Origin: Streptomyces sp. man185
GTDB lineage: Bacteria; Actinomycetota; Actinomycetes; Streptomycetales; Streptomycetaceae
Assembly (NCBI GenBank): GCA_002551355.1
Contig: NTHE01000016.1
Span: 1-64,000, forward strand
Length of the DNA stretch: 64,000 nt
Reading direction: 5' to 3'
Below the pieces are notes generated by a model. That model did no database searches. It saw nothing but the letters and a program-made list of their open reading frames with translations, and had not been told where the DNA came from. Position 1 is the stretch's first letter. Every line of letters starts with the position of its first letter. Position numbers and translations under genes: made by a program. Positions 41,442 to 51,652 of this stretch are shown in pieces.

Positions 41442-42977
41442 GTGAGTAAGAGCAGCCTTCCCGCACCCGACCACGCCGCCGCCCTCCGTGAGGCCCTGCT
41501 CGCCGCGGACTTCACCGCGGACGGGCTCCTCGACCGCCTCGGCGCGCCCGCCTATGCCGCCCTCGCCCGCAGCGAGACCGTCCCCGCCCTGCGGGCCACC
41601 CGGGGCGACACCCCGCTCGACACGCTGGTGCGGCTGTTCCTTCTGCAGCGCCCCGTCGCCGAGGAGCGGGTCCGTGCGGCCCTGCCGCTGGACGAGTGCG
41701 TCGCGGACGGCTGGGTGACCCGTGAGAGCGCTGCGGACGGGGAGGTCCGCGCGTGCGTCGACGTACGGCCGTACGGGGGCCCGGACGGCGAGGACTGGTT
41801 CATCGTGTCCGACCTCGGGTGCGCGGTCGGCGGTGCGGGCGGGATCGGCTCGCGCGAGGAGGGCGTCGTCCTCGGGGTCGGCGGGGCCTCCACCACCCTC
41901 GCCGGGATCACCGTGCGTACGCCGGTCGACTCGGCGCTCGACCTCGGTACGGGCTCCGGCATCCAGGCGCTGCACGCCGCCCCGTACGCGACCCGGGTCA
42001 CCGCCACCGACCTCAATCCCCGCGCCCTGGACTTCACCCGGCTCACTCTCGCTCTGTCCGGCGCCGCCCCCGCCGACCTGCGCGAGGGTTCCCTGTTCGA
42101 GCCGGTGGGCTCCGACACGTTCGACCTGATCGTCTCCAACCCGCCCTTCGTCATCTCGCCCGGCGCCCGCCTCACCTACCGGGACGGCGGCATGGGCGGC
42201 GACGACCTGTGCCGCACGCTGGTGCAGCAGGCGGGCGACCATCTGAATGAGGGGGGATACGCGCAGTTCCTCGCCAACTGGCAGCACGTGGAGGGCGAGG
42301 AGTGGCAGGACCGGCTGCGCTCCTGGGTGCCGTACGGCTGCGACGCCTGGATCGTCCAGCGCGAGGTCCAGGACGTCACGCAGTACGCCGAGCTGTGGCT
42401 GCGGGACAGCGGCGACCACCGCAGCGACCCCGCCGAGTACGACGAGCGGTACGAGGCGTGGCTCGACGAGTTCGAGGCCCGGGGTACCACGTCCGTGGGA
42501 TTCGGCTGGATCACCCTGCGCAAATCCGCCGCGGCGGCGGCCGGCAACCCCTCGATCGTCGTCGAGGAATGGCCGCACGCGGTGCAGCAGCCGCTCGGAC
42601 AGGCCGTCCAAGAGCACTTCGCCCGCCAGGACTACCTCCGGGACCAGGACGACGCGGCGCTGCTCGCCGGGCACTTCACTCTCGCCGCCGAGATCGTGCA
42701 GGAGCAGGTCGGCCTGCCGGGTGCGGAGGACCCCGAGCATGTGGTGCTGCGCCAGCACCGCGGCATGATGCGGGCGACCAAGGTCGACGCGGTGGCCGCC
42801 GGGTTCGCGGGTGTGTGCGACGGCTCGCTGCCCGCCGGGAGGATCCTGGACGCCATCGCGCAGTTGATGGCGGAGGACCCGGTGCTCCTGCGCGACCGCA
42901 CCCCGCAGGCGATCCGGCTGCTGGTCGAGGAGGGCTTCCTGGAGCCGGCGCCCGGCGTCGTACCGAGGGGCGAGTAG
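41442..42977 (+). CDS. SAM-dependent methyltransferase (class I, NPPF type)
   Basis: This 511-residue protein has a divergent N-terminal domain (about 1-150), then a Rossmann methyltransferase: LDLGTGSGIQALHAA (SAM-binding motif I) and the catalytic motif VSNPPFVISPG (NPPY type). The NPPF motif points to N-methylation of Gln or an adenine/guanine in RNA or protein, as in PrmC/RlmG relatives. It is larger than those because of the C-terminal 200 residues. The target is unknown. The GTG start is preceded by GGTGGG only. It is followed by a long gap. Confidence 0.85.
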   Translation: MSKSSLPAPDHAAALREALLAADFTADGLLDRLGAPAYAALARSETVPALRATRGDTPLDTLVRLFLLQRPVAEERVRAALPLDECVADGWVTRESAADGEVRACVDVRPYGGPDGEDWFIVSDLGCAVGGAGGIGSREEGVVLGVGGASTTLAGITVRTPVDSALDLGTGSGIQALHAAPYATRVTATDLNPRALDFTRLTLALSGAAPADLREGSLFEPVGSDTFDLIVSNPPFVISPGARLTYRDGGMGGDDLCRTLVQQAGDHLNEGGYAQFLANWQHVEGEEWQDRLRSWVPYGCDAWIVQREVQDVTQYAELWLRDSGDHRSDPAEYDERYEAWLDEFEARGTTSVGFGWITLRKSAAAAAGNPSIVVEEWPHAVQQPLGQAVQEHFARQDYLRDQDDAALLAGHFTLAAEIVQEQVGLPGAEDPEHVVLRQHRGMMRATKVDAVAAGFAGVCDGSLPAGRILDAIAQLMAEDPVLLRDRTPQAIRLLVEEGFLEPAPGVVPRGE

Positions 42978-43409
42978 GCCGGCCGGTCGGCCGGATTCGG
43001 AGCTGAGTGCGTCCGGCATCGCCCGGCGCGGTCGGCGCCTTCCGGTATCGGTGAGCGCTGATCACCGTCCGGGGCGCGGTGTCCTGGCCAACCAGCGCGT
43101 TCGTGTCCGCCGCTCCCTGCGACGCGCCCGGTCCGCACATTCCGCTCACGGGGTGCTGAGACCCCGGCCCCTCCTCCCGCCCCGCCCCTGCCCCGCCCCC
43201 GGGTCCTGCCCCCGCTCCGGCGCGGTGCGTGCCGCCGACGGTGTTCTGCCGGTCGGCGGGGGAGTGCTGTTCACCTGGGGTTGGTGTGGGTGACGCCCCG
43301 GGGTGACAACCTCCCCGTGCCGGACCGCCGAGGTCCGGATCCGACGGGCCGGCCGGCCCGTCCCGGGCGGTTCGCCACGACGGGGCACACGACGGTCTAG
43401 GGGTACGAC
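42978..43409. other. Spacer upstream of small membrane protein
   Basis: This is a 432-bp C-rich gap with a few short runs of cccgccccgcccc. No gene or clear terminator is seen. Confidence 0.45.
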
Positions 43410-43607
43410 ATGGAGAGCGTCTCTGCAGTCTTCGCCGGTACGGCCCTGGCCCTGTTCGGTGCCGCCCTCCTCATCTGGACAGGGGCGCGAGCCCTGCACC
43501 GCGCGCCGGTGGCGCACGGTGTGAGCCCCGTCGCCTCCACCGCACTCACGACGCTCTTCGGCGTAGTTTTCCTCGGCCTCGGCGTGTGGTGCTTCACGCT
43601 CGTCTGA
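43410..43607 (+). CDS. Small two-helix membrane protein
   Basis: This 65-residue hydrophobic protein has two transmembrane segments (AVFAGTALALFGAALLIWTG, TTLFGVVFLGLGVWCFTLV) around a short basic loop. It lies upstream of topA on the same strand. Orthologues occur next to topA in other streptomycetes as I recall. Function is unknown. The ribosome binding site is weak (ctagggg). Confidence 0.65.
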   Translation: MESVSAVFAGTALALFGAALLIWTGARALHRAPVAHGVSPVASTALTTLFGVVFLGLGVWCFTLV

Positions 43608-43889
43608 TCCCCGTCCCCGGCCGGGCGACGCCCGGGCCGACAGCTCCCGCGGCCGACACCGAGACCGCCTCCGAAAAGCCGCAGGCCGAAGCCCCGCGCG
43701 GCGCGGACCCGGCGGTCCGGGCGGCAGGAATGGCGGAAGTCGGGTTACCGTTCGAGTGGCCGTTGCGGGCTTTTGCCGTTTGACACGGGGGCGGGTTGTA
43801 CCGTCACACTCCGCAGCGACAGCACCGCGGGCAGCGTCATCACGCTGCCCCGGATGCCCATCGAGTGTCGACCGGAGAGAAGAGCGAAG

Positions 43890-46802
43890 TTGTCCCCGAC
43901 CAGCGAGACCGCACAGGGCGGCCGCCGACTCGTCATCGTCGAGTCGCCTGCCAAGGCGAAGACGATCAAGGGCTATCTCGGCCCCGGATACGTCGTCGAG
44001 GCGAGCGTCGGGCACATCCGCGACCTCCCGAACGGCGCGGCCGAGGTCCCGGACGAGTACACCGGCGAGGTTCGCCGCCTCGGCGTGGACGTCGAACACG
44101 ACTTCCAGCCCATCTATGTCGTCAACGCCGACAAGAAGGCCCAGGTCAGGAAGCTCAAGCAGCTGCTGGCCGAATCCGACGAACTCTTCCTCGCCACCGA
44201 TGAGGACCGCGAGGGCGAAGCCATCGCGTGGCACCTCCAGGAAGTCCTGCGGCCCAAGGTCCCGGTCCACCGGATGGTCTTCCACGAGATCACCAAGGAC
44301 GCGATCCGGGCCGCCGTCGCCAACCCGCGCGAGCTCAACCAGCGCATGGTCGACGCCCAGGAGACCCGCCGCATCCTCGACCGCCTCTACGGCTACGAGG
44401 TCTCGCCGGTCCTGTGGAAGAAGGTCATGCCGAAGCTCTCGGCGGGCCGCGTCCAGTCCGTCGCCACCCGCCTCGTCGTCGAGCGGGAGCGCGAGCGCAT
44501 CGCCTTCCGCTCCGCGGAGTACTGGGACCTGACCGGAAAGTTCGCCACCGGCCGCACCGGTGACGCCTCCGACCCCTCGACGCTGACCGCCCGCCTCAGC
44601 GCGGTCGACGGCCGCCGCATCGCCCAGGGCCGCGACTTCGGCCCCGACGGGCAGCTCAAGGCCGGCTCCGCCCAGACCCTCCACCTGGACGAGACGAACG
44701 CCCGCGCGCTCGCCGCCGCGCTCGCCGACTCCTCCTTCGCGGTCCGGTCCGTCGAGTCGAAGCCGTACCGCCGCTCCCCGTACGCCCCCTTCCGGACCAC
44801 GACCCTCCAGCAGGAGGCGAGCCGCAAGCTGGGCTTCGGGGCCAAGGCGACCATGCAGGTGGCGCAGAAGCTGTACGAGAACGGCTTCATCACCTATATG
44901 CGTACGGACTCCACGACCCTCTCCGACACCGCGGTCTCCGCGGCCCGGGCCCAGGTCACGCAGCTCTACGGGGCGAGCTACCTCCCCGACAAGCCGCGTA
45001 CGTACGCCGGGAAGGTCAAGAACGCGCAGGAGGCGCACGAGGCGATCCGCCCCTCCGGCGACCGCTTCCGCACCCCCGCCGAGACCGGGCTCACCGGTGA
45101 CCAGTTCCGGCTCTACGAGCTGATCTGGAAGCGGACCGTCGCCTCCCAGATGAAGGACGCGACCGGCAACTCCGTCACCGTCAAGATCGGCGGCCGGGCG
45201 AGCGACGGCCGCGACGCCGAGTTCTCCGCGTCCGGCAAGACGATCACCTTCCACGGCTTCATGAAGGCGTACGTCGAGGGCGCCGACGACCCGAACGCCG
45301 AGCTGGACGACCGCGAGCGCCGGCTGCCGCAGGTCGCCGAGGGCGACGCGCTGTCCGCCGACGAGGTCACGGTCGACGGGCACGCCACCAAGCCCCCGGC
45401 CCGCTACACCGAGGCCTCGCTGGTCAAGGAGCTGGAAGAGCGCGAGATCGGGCGCCCCTCCACGTACGCCTCGATCATCGGGACCATCCTGGACCGCGGT
45501 TACGTCTTCAAGAAGGGCACGGCGCTCGTCCCGTCCTTCCTGTCCTTCGCCGTGGTCAACCTGCTGGAGAAGCACTTCGGCCGGCTCGTCGACTACGACT
45601 TCACCGCCCGCATGGAGGACGACCTCGACCGCATCTCGCGGGGCGAGGCCCAGTCCGTGCCGTGGCTCAAGCGCTTCTACTTCGGCGCCCAGCCCGGCGA
45701 CGACACCGCCGGAGCCGGATCGGCCTCCGACGCGGGCAACGGCGACGGCGACCACCTCGGCGGCCTGAAGGCACTGGTCACCGACCTCGGCGCGATCGAC
45801 GCCCGGGAGATCTCGTCCTTCCCCGTCGGCAACGACATCAAGCTCCGCGTCGGCCGCTACGGCCCGTACATCGAGCGGGGCGAGAAGGACGCCGAGGGCC
45901 ACCAGCGCGCCGACGTGCCCGAGGACCTCGCACCCGACGAGCTGACCGTCGAGCTGGCCGAGGAGCTGCTGGCCAAGCCCAGCGGCGACTTCGAGCTGGG
46001 GGCCGACCCGGCGACCGGCCACCAGATCATCGCCAAGGACGGGCGCTACGGCCCGTACGTCACCGAGGTGCTGCCCGAGGGGACGCCGAAGACCGGCAAG
46101 AACGCGGTGAAGCCGCGGACCGCCTCCCTCTTCAAGACCATGTCCCTGGACACGGTGACCCTCGCCGACGCCCTCAAGCTGATGTCGCTGCCGCGCGTCG
46201 TCGGTGAGGACGCCGAGGGCGTCGAGATCACCGCGCAGAACGGCCGCTACGGCCCGTATCTGAAGAAGGGCACCGACTCCCGGTCGCTGACCTCCGAGGA
46301 CCAGCTCTTCGACATCACCCTCGAAGAGGCCCTCGCGATCTACGCCCAGCCCAAGCAGCGCGGCCGGGCCGCGGCCAAGCCGCCGCTGAAGGAGCTGGGC
46401 ACCGACCCGGTCAGCGGTGCGCCGGTCGTGGTGAAGGACGGCCGCTTCGGCGCGTACGTCACCGACGGCGAGACCAACGCGACGCTGCGGACCGACGACA
46501 GCGTCGAGGACATCACGCCGGAGCGCGGCTACGAGCTGCTCGCCGAGAAGCGCGCCAAGGGGCCCGCCAAGAAGAAGACGGCCAAGAAGGCCCCCGCGAA
46601 GAAGGCGACGGCCAAGAAGACGGCCGCGAAGAAGACGACGGCCACCAAGACCACGGCCGCCAAGAAGACCGCGGCGAAGAAGACGACGACGGCCAAGAAG
46701 GCGACGGCCACGAAGACGGCCGCCAAGAAGACGACGGCGACCACGAAGAAGACGGCTTCGGCCTCCTCCTCCGCCCCGTCCTCCTCGCCGTCGGACGACT
46801 GA
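43890..46802 (+). CDS. topA: DNA topoisomerase I
   Basis: This gives 970 residues when started at TTG 43890 (SPTSETAQGGRRLVIVESPA), preceded by GGAGAG. Earlier in-frame starts exist but give an unusual N-terminus. Motifs: toprim VIVESPAKAKTIKGYLG and FLATDEDREGEAIAWHL; active-site Tyr336 in ITYMRTDST. The C-terminus has repeats of the GRYGPY type and a Lys/Ala/Thr-rich tail (about 890-960) instead of zinc fingers, as known for Streptomyces TopA, where the tail enhances processivity. It relaxes negative supercoils and is essential. A large hairpin follows. Confidence 0.96.
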   Translation: MSPTSETAQGGRRLVIVESPAKAKTIKGYLGPGYVVEASVGHIRDLPNGAAEVPDEYTGEVRRLGVDVEHDFQPIYVVNADKKAQVRKLKQLLAESDELFLATDEDREGEAIAWHLQEVLRPKVPVHRMVFHEITKDAIRAAVANPRELNQRMVDAQETRRILDRLYGYEVSPVLWKKVMPKLSAGRVQSVATRLVVERERERIAFRSAEYWDLTGKFATGRTGDASDPSTLTARLSAVDGRRIAQGRDFGPDGQLKAGSAQTLHLDETNARALAAALADSSFAVRSVESKPYRRSPYAPFRTTTLQQEASRKLGFGAKATMQVAQKLYENGFITYMRTDSTTLSDTAVSAARAQVTQLYGASYLPDKPRTYAGKVKNAQEAHEAIRPSGDRFRTPAETGLTGDQFRLYELIWKRTVASQMKDATGNSVTVKIGGRASDGRDAEFSASGKTITFHGFMKAYVEGADDPNAELDDRERRLPQVAEGDALSADEVTVDGHATKPPARYTEASLVKELEEREIGRPSTYASIIGTILDRGYVFKKGTALVPSFLSFAVVNLLEKHFGRLVDYDFTARMEDDLDRISRGEAQSVPWLKRFYFGAQPGDDTAGAGSASDAGNGDGDHLGGLKALVTDLGAIDAREISSFPVGNDIKLRVGRYGPYIERGEKDAEGHQRADVPEDLAPDELTVELAEELLAKPSGDFELGADPATGHQIIAKDGRYGPYVTEVLPEGTPKTGKNAVKPRTASLFKTMSLDTVTLADALKLMSLPRVVGEDAEGVEITAQNGRYGPYLKKGTDSRSLTSEDQLFDITLEEALAIYAQPKQRGRAAAKPPLKELGTDPVSGAPVVVKDGRFGAYVTDGETNATLRTDDSVEDITPERGYELLAEKRAKGPAKKKTAKKAPAKKATAKKTAAKKTTATKTTAAKKTAAKKTTTAKKATATKTAAKKTTATTKKTASASSSAPSSSPSDD

Positions 46803-46828
46803 CCTCCGTATCGTCCGCATCGCACACC

Positions 46829-46865
46829 CCGCCGCCCGGCACCTCACCCAGGTGCCGGGCGGCGG
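46829..46865. terminator. Terminator after topA
   Basis: 16-bp perfect arms ccgccgcccggcacct / aggtgccgggcggcgg with a five-base loop, 26 bp after the stop. Confidence 0.88.
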
Positions 46866-46961
46866 TGCGTCAGGGGCAGGACGGCGGTGGCCGGAAGTCG
46901 TCTGCGCCCATATGTTCGGACGGGCCGACAGTCACCGCACCGCTGCCGATAGGCTGGGCGG

Positions 46962-49900
46962 ATGACGCGAGCCGAGCAGCCAACGGTCGTGAGCCCCACC
47001 TCCGACACACTTGCCGCAGACTCACGCGAGCGCGCCGTACGGGCCCTGTTGCGTATTCCTCCGCTGAAGCGGTTGTGGAGCGCCCAGCTCGTCGGCGGTA
47101 TCGGCGATGCACTCGCCCTTCTCGTGCTGGTTCTGCTGTCGCTGCAAGCGGCGGTCCTTGAGGGCTCATTCGGCACCGGATACCGCGGGGCGGCCTTCGC
47201 CGTCGCCGCCGTCTTCGGTGCCCGGATCCTTTCCACCCTGTTCTTCGGAGCCGTACTCCTGGGACCCCTGACGTCCCTCACGGGGCACGGCGGAAAGCTG
47301 GACCGGCGATGGCTGATGATCGGGGTGGACGGCCTGCGCCTGGCGCTGCTGGTCGTCGCCCCGCTGTGGATCGACTGGACGCCCGACAAGGCGTTCATGA
47401 TGATCCTCATCACCGTCTTCGTGACCGGCGCCGGTGAGCGCCTGTGGGCCGTGGCCAAGGACAGCGCCGCCCCGGCGCTGCTGCCCGGCCCGCCCCCCGA
47501 AGGCGCGGCCGTACGCCCCCTGCCCGACCATCTCGACGCCCTGCGCCGCCTTTCGCTGCGCACGAACTTCCTCGCCGTGCCCGCCGCCGCGGTGGTCCTG
47601 CTGGCCGCCACGCTGGTCGGCAACCTCCTCGGCTCCGGCCTGGAGTGGTTCTCCTTCCACCAGGCGGCCCTGGGGTCCTACGTCGCGGCGGGTCTCTTCT
47701 CCGCCTCCATCTCCACCCTGTACTTCCTCGACTTCCCCGCCGACCGGACGCCCCGGCCGCGCTCCCCGCTGGAGGGGCTGCGCCGCCCCGCCACCGGCAC
47801 CGGCCCGGACAAGGGCCGCACCGGCGCCGTCCCCCTGCTCGTCGCGGTCTGCGCGGCCGTCGCCGGAGCCATCGCCGCCGCGGCGGCCGTCTCCGTCCTG
47901 CACGCCTACGACCTGGGCGGCGGGCCCGCCACGTTCGCGCTGCTGATCCTCGGACTGACCGGCGGCACCGCGCTGGGCATCCGCACCGCACGCCACGTGC
48001 TGCCCACCCTGTCGCGCCGCCGCCTGCTGGCGCTGGCCACCGCCGTCACCGGCCTCGCGCTCCTCGCGCTCGGCCTGGTGCCGGACACCGCGACCGGGAT
48101 CGCCATCGCTCTGCTCGCCGGCTACGCCGCCGGAGTCGCCGCGAACACCGGGCACACCCTGATCGACCAGGAGACGGAGGCGTTCCGGCAGGCCCGGACC
48201 ACCGAGCACCTCCAGGCCGTCGTCCGGGTGCTCGTCGCGCTCGGCGCGGTCGCGGGCCCCCTGCTGGCCGCCGCGATCGGGCGGCACCGCCTGGTCGCCG
48301 GTGACTTCGTCTTCGCCCACGGCGGGGCCGCCTTCACCCTGATGCTGCTCGGCGCGCTGCTGCTGCCCGTCGCCGCCGTCGTCCTCGCCCAGACGGACGA
48401 CCGGGCGGGCGTGCCGCTGCGCCGGGACCTGCGCGAGGCGCTGCGCGGCGGCGACCCGGCGGTCGCGCCCGCTGCCACCGGCTTCTTCCTCGCCCTGGAG
48501 GGCGGCGACGGAGCGGGCAAGTCCACCCAGGTCGAGGCGCTCGCCGAGTGGATCCGGTCCAAGGGCCACGAGGTCGTCGTGACCCGCGAGCCCGGGGCCA
48601 CCCCGGTGGGCAAGCGGCTGCGGTCGATCCTGCTGGACGTGTCCTCCGCCGGTCTCTCCAACCGGGCCGAGGCCCTGCTGTACGCCGCCGACCGCGCCGA
48701 GCACGTCGACTCCGTCGTCCGCCCGGCGCTGGAGCGCGGCGCGATCGTCATCTCCGACCGCTACATCGACTCGTCCGTGGCCTACCAGGGCGCGGGCCGG
48801 GACCTGGCCCCGACCGAGATCGCCCGGATCTCGCGGTGGGCGACGAGTGGCCTCGTACCGCATCTGACGGTGCTGCTGGACGTCGACCCGGCGACCGCGC
48901 GCGAGCGGTTCACGGAGGCGCCGGACCGGCTGGAGTCGGAGCCGGCGGAGTTCCACGAGCGGGTACGGTCCGGGTTCCTGACTTTGGCCGCCGCCGACCC
49001 GACCCGCTACCTGGTGGTGGACGCCGGCCAGGAGCCGGAGTCGATCACCACGGTCGTACGTCACCGGCTCGACCAGCTCCTTCCGCTCTCCGAGGCCGAG
49101 ATCGAGGCCATCGAGGAGGCCCGGCGCAAGGCCGAGGAGGAGGCCCGGCGCAAGGCGGAGGAAGAAGCCGCCCGCAAGGCCGAGGAGGAGCGCCTGGAGA
49201 AGGAGCGCCAGGAGCAGCTCGCCCGGCTGCGCGCCGAGGAGGAGGAGCGCAAGCAGCGCGAACTGGAGGAGGCCCGCCGTCGCGAGGCCGAACGCCAGGC
49301 GGAGGAGGCCCGGCAGCGCGCCGAGGAGGCCCGCCGCCGCGCCGAGGAGGACCGGCTCCGGCTGGAGGCCGAGGAGCGGGTCCGCGAGGCCGAGCAGGAG
49401 CGGCTGCGTCTGAAGGCCGAGGAGGAGGCCCGGCAGCGCCAGGAGGCCGAGGCGCAGCGGCTGGAGAAGCAGCGTAGGGCCGAGGAAACCCTGATGCGCG
49501 CCGAGGAGGCCCGCCGCCGGGCCGAGGCCGAGGCGGCCGTCCGTACGGAGGCGGCGCGGGCTGAGGCCGAGCGGGCCGAGGCGGCGCGGGCCGAGGCGGC
49601 GCGGGAGTCCCGTGCGGAGACGTCCTCGCGGGCGTCCACGCAGTCGTCCTCGCAGTCGGAGGGTCCGTCCGTTCCGGAGAACGAGCTGACGGTGCCCACG
49701 CCGATCGTGAACCCGAACGAGATCACGCAGCCGGTACCGACGGCCCGACCGGAGAGCGAGGGCCCTTCGGGCGCCGCTGCCGGTAAGGGCGGGGCTTCCG
49801 GGGACGACGAGACGACGACGCTGCCGCGCTTCACGGATCAGCGGCCGGCGGACCGCCGGCAGGCCCGGGACGCGGACGAGACGGCCGTGCTCCCTCCGGT

Positions 49901-50189
49901 GCGCGACGACCAGCCCTCCGACCGGATGCCCCAGGGCTTCTTCCGGGACGAGAGCCCGGCGCCCTCGCCCGCGGAGAGCGAGAACGAGCGCACGCGGGAA
50001 CTGCCGCAGGTCGAGGATCCGAACGCCGGAGAGACACCCGACCGGAAGCAGGGCCGCCGCCAGCGCCCCCGCCCGGACTGGGCGGAGGAGACGCCGCTGG
50101 ACGACCTGCCGACCCTGGCGGACGAGCTCCTCGGCGGCCAGGACGACGAGGGCCACGGCGGCCGCGGGGGACGTCGCCCGCGCGGCTGA
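46962..50189 (+). CDS. tmk: Fusion: MFS-like membrane domain, thymidylate kinase, coiled coil
   Basis: The 1075-residue protein has three parts. Residues 1-490 form a membrane domain of about 12 helices with MFS-like features. Residues 505-705 are a complete dTMP kinase: P-loop EGGDGAGKST (513-522), a DR-type signature REPGATPVGKR, and DRYIDSSVAYQGAGRD. Residues about 710-890 are a long charged EEARRKAEEEARRK coiled coil, then an acidic, Pro/Glu-rich tail to 1075. Tmk makes dTDP for DNA synthesis. The fusion would place it on the membrane. Streptomyces species have similarly long dTMP kinases, so this is a lineage feature rather than an assembly error. There is no separate small tmk gene in the window. 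Confidence 0.9.
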   Translation: MTRAEQPTVVSPTSDTLAADSRERAVRALLRIPPLKRLWSAQLVGGIGDALALLVLVLLSLQAAVLEGSFGTGYRGAAFAVAAVFGARILSTLFFGAVLLGPLTSLTGHGGKLDRRWLMIGVDGLRLALLVVAPLWIDWTPDKAFMMILITVFVTGAGERLWAVAKDSAAPALLPGPPPEGAAVRPLPDHLDALRRLSLRTNFLAVPAAAVVLLAATLVGNLLGSGLEWFSFHQAALGSYVAAGLFSASISTLYFLDFPADRTPRPRSPLEGLRRPATGTGPDKGRTGAVPLLVAVCAAVAGAIAAAAAVSVLHAYDLGGGPATFALLILGLTGGTALGIRTARHVLPTLSRRRLLALATAVTGLALLALGLVPDTATGIAIALLAGYAAGVAANTGHTLIDQETEAFRQARTTEHLQAVVRVLVALGAVAGPLLAAAIGRHRLVAGDFVFAHGGAAFTLMLLGALLLPVAAVVLAQTDDRAGVPLRRDLREALRGGDPAVAPAATGFFLALEGGDGAGKSTQVEALAEWIRSKGHEVVVTREPGATPVGKRLRSILLDVSSAGLSNRAEALLYAADRAEHVDSVVRPALERGAIVISDRYIDSSVAYQGAGRDLAPTEIARISRWATSGLVPHLTVLLDVDPATARERFTEAPDRLESEPAEFHERVRSGFLTLAAADPTRYLVVDAGQEPESITTVVRHRLDQLLPLSEAEIEAIEEARRKAEEEARRKAEEEAARKAEEERLEKERQEQLARLRAEEEERKQRELEEARRREAERQAEEARQRAEEARRRAEEDRLRLEAEERVREAEQERLRLKAEEEARQRQEAEAQRLEKQRRAEETLMRAEEARRRAEAEAAVRTEAARAEAERAEAARAEAARESRAETSSRASTQSSSQSEGPSVPENELTVPTPIVNPNEITQPVPTARPESEGPSGAAAGKGGASGDDETTTLPRFTDQRPADRRQARDADETAVLPPVRDDQPSDRMPQGFFRDESPAPSPAESENERTRELPQVEDPNAGETPDRKQGRRQRPRPDWAEETPLDDLPTLADELLGGQDDEGHGGRGGRRPRG

Positions 50190-50219
50190 CGCGCTCGCCG
50201 CGGCGTCGACGGTGACGTA

Positions 50220-50255
50220 CCGGCCCGTCCGTCCCTCCGGGGGCGGGCGGGCCGG
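50220..50255 (+). terminator. Hairpin after tmk
   Basis: 16-bp arms starting ccggcccgtccgtccc with two mismatches and a four-base loop lie 31 bp after the stop. Confidence 0.65.
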
Positions 50256-50367
50256 GGCTGTCAGTGGCGTCCTCCACAATGGAGAGCGACCGCGGTGGAG
50301 GGCGACGACGGACCGCTCCTCCACAGCACGACACCACGGCACGACACCACCGGAAGGGCGGTGACCC

Positions 50368-51573
50368 ATGACCGTATGGGACGACCTGGTCGGACAGGAC
50401 CGAGTGCAGGAACAGCTCGCCGCTGCCGCCAGGGACGCCGATGCGCTGGTCACCGCAGTGTCCGACGGCAAGCCGCTGGACCAGGGCTCGAAGATGACGC
50501 ATGCCTGGCTGTTCACCGGACCGCCCGGTTCCGGCCGGTCCACGGCGGCGCGCGCCTTCGCCGCCGCGCTCCAGTGCACGAGCCCGGACCGGGCACTGGG
50601 CGGAGCGCCCGGCTGCGGTTTCTGCGACGGCTGCCACACGAGCCTGATCGGTACGCACGCCGACGTCCAGGTCATCCGCACGGATCTGCTCTCCATCGGT
50701 GTGAAGGAGACCCGGGACCTGGTCCGGCGCGCCCAGCTCTCCCCGGCGGTCGGGCGGTGGCAGGTCATCGTCATGGAGGACGCCGACCGCCTCACCGAGG
50801 GTGCGGGCAACGTCCTGCTGAAGGCCGTCGAGGAGCCCGCGCCGCGCACGGTCTGGATGCTGTGCGCCCCCTCGCTCGAAGACGTCCTGCCCACGATCCG
50901 TTCCCGCTGCCGGCACCTCACCCTGAGCACCCCGCCGGTGGAGGCCGTGGCCGACGTCCTGATCCGCCGCGACGGCGTCGACCCCGAGCGGGCGCACTCC
51001 GCGGCGCGCGCCACCCAGGGGCACATCGGCCGGGCCCGCCGTCTCGCCACGGACGAGCGGGCGCGGGCGCGGCGGGCAGCGGTGCTGAAGGTTCCGCTGC
51101 GGGTCGCCGACGTCGGCGGCTGCCTCAAGGCGGCCCAGGAGCTGATCGACACGGCCACCGACGACGCCAAGCAGATGGCGGAGGAGGTCGACGTCAAGGA
51201 GACCGAGGACCTCAAGGCGGCGCTCGGCGGGGTGGCCGGGGGCCGAATGCCGCGCGGTACGGCGGGGGCGATGAAGGAGCTGGAGGACAAGCAGAAGCGC
51301 CGCAAGACGCGTACGCAGCGCGACAGTCTCGACCTGGCGCTCACCGAGCTCACCGGTTTCTACCGCGATGTGCTGGCGCTCCAGCTGGGTTCGAAGCTGG
51401 CCATCGCCAACGTCGACGTGCAGAACTCCCTCGACCGGATCGCGGAGTCCTCGACGCCCGCGCAGACGCTGCGCAGGATCGAGTCGGTGATCGCCTGCCG
51501 CGAGGCGATGGACCGCAATGTGGCACCGCTGCTCGCGGTGGAGGCGATGACGATGGCGCTGCGGGCGGGCTGA
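50368..51573 (+). CDS. holB: DNA polymerase III delta' subunit
   Basis: This 401-residue clamp-loader subunit has a modified P-loop GPPGSGRST (51-59, Lys to Arg57), as expected of delta' subunits that do not hydrolyse ATP. A zinc site is formed by C70, C83, C86 and C89 in CTSPDRALGGAPGCGFCDGC. EDADRLTEGAGNVLLKAVEEP and SRCRHLTL are typical. It forms part of the clamp loader with gamma/tau and delta. It follows tmk as in many bacteria. Start ATG follows GGAAGG. Confidence 0.93.
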   Translation: MTVWDDLVGQDRVQEQLAAAARDADALVTAVSDGKPLDQGSKMTHAWLFTGPPGSGRSTAARAFAAALQCTSPDRALGGAPGCGFCDGCHTSLIGTHADVQVIRTDLLSIGVKETRDLVRRAQLSPAVGRWQVIVMEDADRLTEGAGNVLLKAVEEPAPRTVWMLCAPSLEDVLPTIRSRCRHLTLSTPPVEAVADVLIRRDGVDPERAHSAARATQGHIGRARRLATDERARARRAAVLKVPLRVADVGGCLKAAQELIDTATDDAKQMAEEVDVKETEDLKAALGGVAGGRMPRGTAGAMKELEDKQKRRKTRTQRDSLDLALTELTGFYRDVLALQLGSKLAIANVDVQNSLDRIAESSTPAQTLRRIESVIACREAMDRNVAPLLAVEAMTMALRAG

Positions 51574-51652
51574 GGGCTCCCGCGACGGGCCCCGGTTCAC
51601 CCGAATGAGCAGGGAATCGGACGACTCGTCACCCGGCGGATACGCTCCCTGA

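Noticed and set aside
43146..46847. 1.2-thousand-codon minus-strand open frame opposite topA
   Set aside because: Antisense artefact of topA, which has all catalytic motifs.
47166..51353. 1.4-thousand-codon minus-strand open frame opposite tmk and holB
   Set aside because: Antisense artefact with Arg/Gly-rich nonsense; it spans a terminator and two plus-strand genes with clear motifs.
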